From Takakia lepidozioides (taxonomy: Eukaryota > Streptophyta > Takakiopsida > Takakiales > Takakiaceae): a DNA stretch of 60,000 nt. The translations under genes were made by a program, and so were the position numbers. The number at the start of each line of letters is the position of its first letter. Position 1 is the stretch's first letter. Of this stretch, positions 57,786-60,000 are shown in pieces. The notes beneath the pieces were generated by a model. That model ran no database searches, was not told the DNA's origin, and saw only the letters and a program-made list of their open reading frames with translations. The stretch lies in NCBI GenBank assembly GCA_030704615.1, contig CM060733.1, positions 11,658,001 to 11,718,000 on the forward strand. Direction: 5' to 3'.

Positions 57786-60000
57786 CGCCGTGGTCCCAGT
57801 GGAAAACCCATAGCCCGCTCTCGCTCGTCGGCATTAGGCTCCACTAACTGTTGCAACTGAGCATCCCACAGGAGGCCAGGTCCACCATCCCGAAAAGCAT
57901 GGGATCCTGGGAAGCTGAGCAGTGTAGGTAATGCTGCTCGTGGTTGACCCACCCTGTTGACCACTGCCAAAGGCGAACGGTCATCGTGTCTCACACGTTG
58001 AGACTGCCTCCCTGTGTCCAAAATGCCATCCACGGTGAGGTGTGCTGGCCGCTGCACCCCATCAAATGCACGCTTGAGCAGTGCGGGTGGCATCAAGTTA
58101 GTCCACCATAGCCGTGGACGATGAGCCCGTGACCCCACTGCAGCTGCATCCAGCAACACTGCTGACCCAAGCCACGACCGGACTTGATGCACACTGGCCA
58201 TCACCCTGGCCCGAGAATCACCCATCAGTGGCACATTCTCCAAGATGTATGCTGGAGATACAGCTTGATGAAGCTGCAAGTGGCGCAAAATCCGCACCAT
58301 CTCCCAAAACAGACCCGTCCTCGAGTCTCGCAATCCATTGCCATGCCCGGCTGATGAATGCCCTTGGCAGGGCCAACCTGCCACTACCAGATCAATGGAG
58401 CCAACCTGCTCCAAATCCTGCGCCCCCAGCAACGAAATGTCTGCTGGCAAGGCTTGTTGGTATCCACGAACTGCAGACACTGGCAACAAAGCAGGGTACT
58501 GCTGTACCAACTGAGCAACATGGCGCAGTGAGACGCGTCGTGCAGTCTCATCCCTCTCCACATACAGGTAACGCCTTACCCGCACACCTGCCTGTAGCAC
58601 AGCAGCCAATCCGGTGCTGATCCCGCCAAACAAGTCCAGAAGGCAAATGCCTTCATCCGGATACTGCCACACAATAGGTGTGGTATCCAATGGTGACAAC
58701 TGAGGTGGTCCTGGTGCAATACCCGCACTCTCCTCCTCTCCTGACGGTACAAAAGCCTCTACCCAGGCTTGTTGCACCCGTCGATCAGCAACCTGCTGCA
58801 AATCCTTGCTCGTACCCCACAATGGAGTGTGAGCAACCATGGCAGGCAACTCCGCCATACCATGCATGTCATCCTGCTCTGCTGGAGGTGGCACATCCTC
58901 TGCATGGGCATTGCCTTCCAGCAACTCTCCAGGCCAACTAACTGCAGCTGTAAAGGCGGCTAGTGTTGGCATCTTGCCCCGCTGGGCAGCCGCAATACCC
59001 CCAATGAATGTCACAGGGAGCTGTGCACGACGACCATCCCCTGACTGCCATCCAGGCCTGTAGGATGCTGACTCCTCCCAAAAGTCCAGGGTGAAGCCCA
59101 TGGGGTATAACACTGCCCCACCAACGAGGACATCGTAAGAGACCGCGTCTGTCACAATGGCCTTGGCTCGCATCACTGAGCCATCTATAGGATGATCCGG
59201 CTGCAGTCTAATGGCCAACTGATGCCGTGTCATGCCCCGAGCCTGCTCTGATCCTCCCAGAGATGTCTGTATCTGGAAAGGACAAGGCTCCATATCCGCC
59301 TCCATGAGGCCCAAACCTGCAATAGCAGCTCTGCCCAACATCAGTGGCTGAGCTCCCGAGTCCAACAAGACCCGCAGTGGCCGGTACTTCTTGCCTGCCG
59401 GTCCACTCAAAGAGAAAATGCCATCCTGGTTGTCTAACAAGACAACTCCAGGTGTCACCATGGCGCGCTCAAAGGCTGGCCTAGCTGGCAGCTCCGTCAA
59501 CCTGGCAGCTGCAGCTTGCCATGGCGCAGCCGTGGCAGTCTTGACCCTCAAATCCGAGGATCCCTCTGCCACTACACCTTCCACTAACTCCGCAGAAGAT
59601 GAAGTGACCTCCCCACTCTCACAGAGTGTTGCTGCTAGTCTGAACACTGCAGCTGGTCTTACCCCCGGCGTCGCAATCATGGTTGCCGAGAACAGTGGGG
59701 CTTGACACACAGAGGTGGCTGCCCCCAACAACACACCGGCTGCACTAGCCTTGGCAGCAGGTGTCAGTGCTGCACGTGTAGCTCTCCCCAATGGCATAGT
59801 AACCTCCGCCTCGGTAACAGTCGGGCGAGAACTAGGTGCCATGGATGGCGTCGACACTGTCTCCGCCAATGTGAATGACTGAGGAAGCCTCGCCTGACGG
59901 CTTGCCTCCCCACGTTGTGGATCCAACTCCACCTCTGCACCTCGTGGCTCAGGAACTCGTGCTGCTCCTCGAGTCACGGCTGCAGCAGACTCCACCTGCT
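57719..60000 (-). pseudogene. Element A pol part 1: retropepsin and cytosine-5 DNA methyltransferase
   Basis: The frame is open from the right edge to 57719; residues are counted from 59995. Residues 1-190 are Ala/Pro-rich and may be gag-pol linker. A retropepsin active site LLDSGAQPLML lies at 210-220. From about 448 there is a C5-cytosine methyltransferase: motif I LLDLFGGISTGLAAV (452-466), motif II YVERDE (478-483), motif IV with catalytic Cys543 in GWPCQGHSSAG, motif VI ENV (586-588), motif VIII AHRPRLWWTN (624-633), a short variable region, then ERERAMGFP (724-732). After this the frame slips and ends in unrelated residues, while motif X is found one frame over. C5 methyltransferases transfer a methyl group from S-adenosylmethionine to cytosine in DNA. 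The AHRxR-WxN block recalls DNMT3-like enzymes, but the PCQ block is generic. All main catalytic motifs are intact. Confidence 0.92.

Larger units (their letters stand above)
53578..60000 (-). mobile_element. Ty3/Gypsy element A with DNA methyltransferase and PHD finger (5' end outside window)
   Basis: Element A runs leftward. From the right edge it encodes retropepsin, cytosine-5 DNA methyltransferase, reverse transcriptase, RNase H, integrase and PHD finger, then a roughly 200-bp untranslated stretch, polypurine tract and 3' LTR. RT-RH-IN order is the Ty3/Gypsy arrangement. Gag, primer-binding site and 5' LTR must lie beyond 60000. The pol reading is interrupted by one frameshift near 57795 and one TAG at 57402. 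Otherwise it is open for about 5.7 kb, so inactivation looks recent. Copy B next door shows that the family has more than one member. Confidence 0.93.

Noticed and set aside
57700-57800. Programmed -1 frameshift inside the methyltransferase
   Set aside because: No classical X-XXY-YYZ slippery site or clear downstream structure was seen, and shifting inside a catalytic domain would be odd; a lost base in a G-run is simpler.

Overview
The window looks like nuclear DNA of a land plant. It has spliced genes with GT-AG introns of about 0.2 to 1.9 kb, a eukaryotic tRNA-Asp, PPR-DYW fragments, a plant PIR/SRA1-like gene, two XIP-like aquaporins, an ALE2-type receptor kinase, hAT transposase remnants and a Ty3/Gypsy element. 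XIP genes, DYW debris and heavy repeat content would suit a seed-free plant such as a fern, but the species cannot be fixed from the sequence.

Layout. 0.2-6.2 kb is a gene graveyard: a collapsed PPR-DYW gene, 3' exons of a PIR/SRA1-like gene, a PPR E-motif fragment and a frameshifted long-chain acyl-CoA synthetase copy. A tRNA-Asp lies at 7.8 kb and two small foldback elements at 8.3-8.6 kb. A three-exon XIP-like aquaporin occupies 10.2-13.4 kb. 14.8-31.8 kb is accessory and repeat-rich: two hAT remnants (one split by a MITE-like element), three overlapping copies of an unrecognised large repeat family in both orientations, a TIR element, and a spliced gene whose only visible intron is filled by a 146-bp satellite built of nested inverted repeats. 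A second XIP-like aquaporin lies at 37.8-39.9 kb. A complete eight-exon ALE2-like receptor kinase spans 43.6-50.5 kb.

51.5-60 kb holds two related Ty3/Gypsy copies on the minus strand. The longer (element A) runs off the right edge and is the most striking object here. Between its retropepsin and its reverse transcriptase it carries a cytosine-5 DNA methyltransferase domain (motifs I, IV, VI, VIII and X readable), and after its integrase it carries a PHD-type zinc finger where many plant Gypsy elements have a chromodomain. It thus encodes both a potential DNA-methylation writer and a potential histone reader. Copy A is broken by one frameshift, one TAG stop and a small deletion in the PHD finger. 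Copy B keeps only integrase-PHD and an LTR.

The intact host genes (two aquaporins, the receptor kinase, the tRNA) show no sign of working as a unit; they are ordinary islands in transposon-rich DNA.
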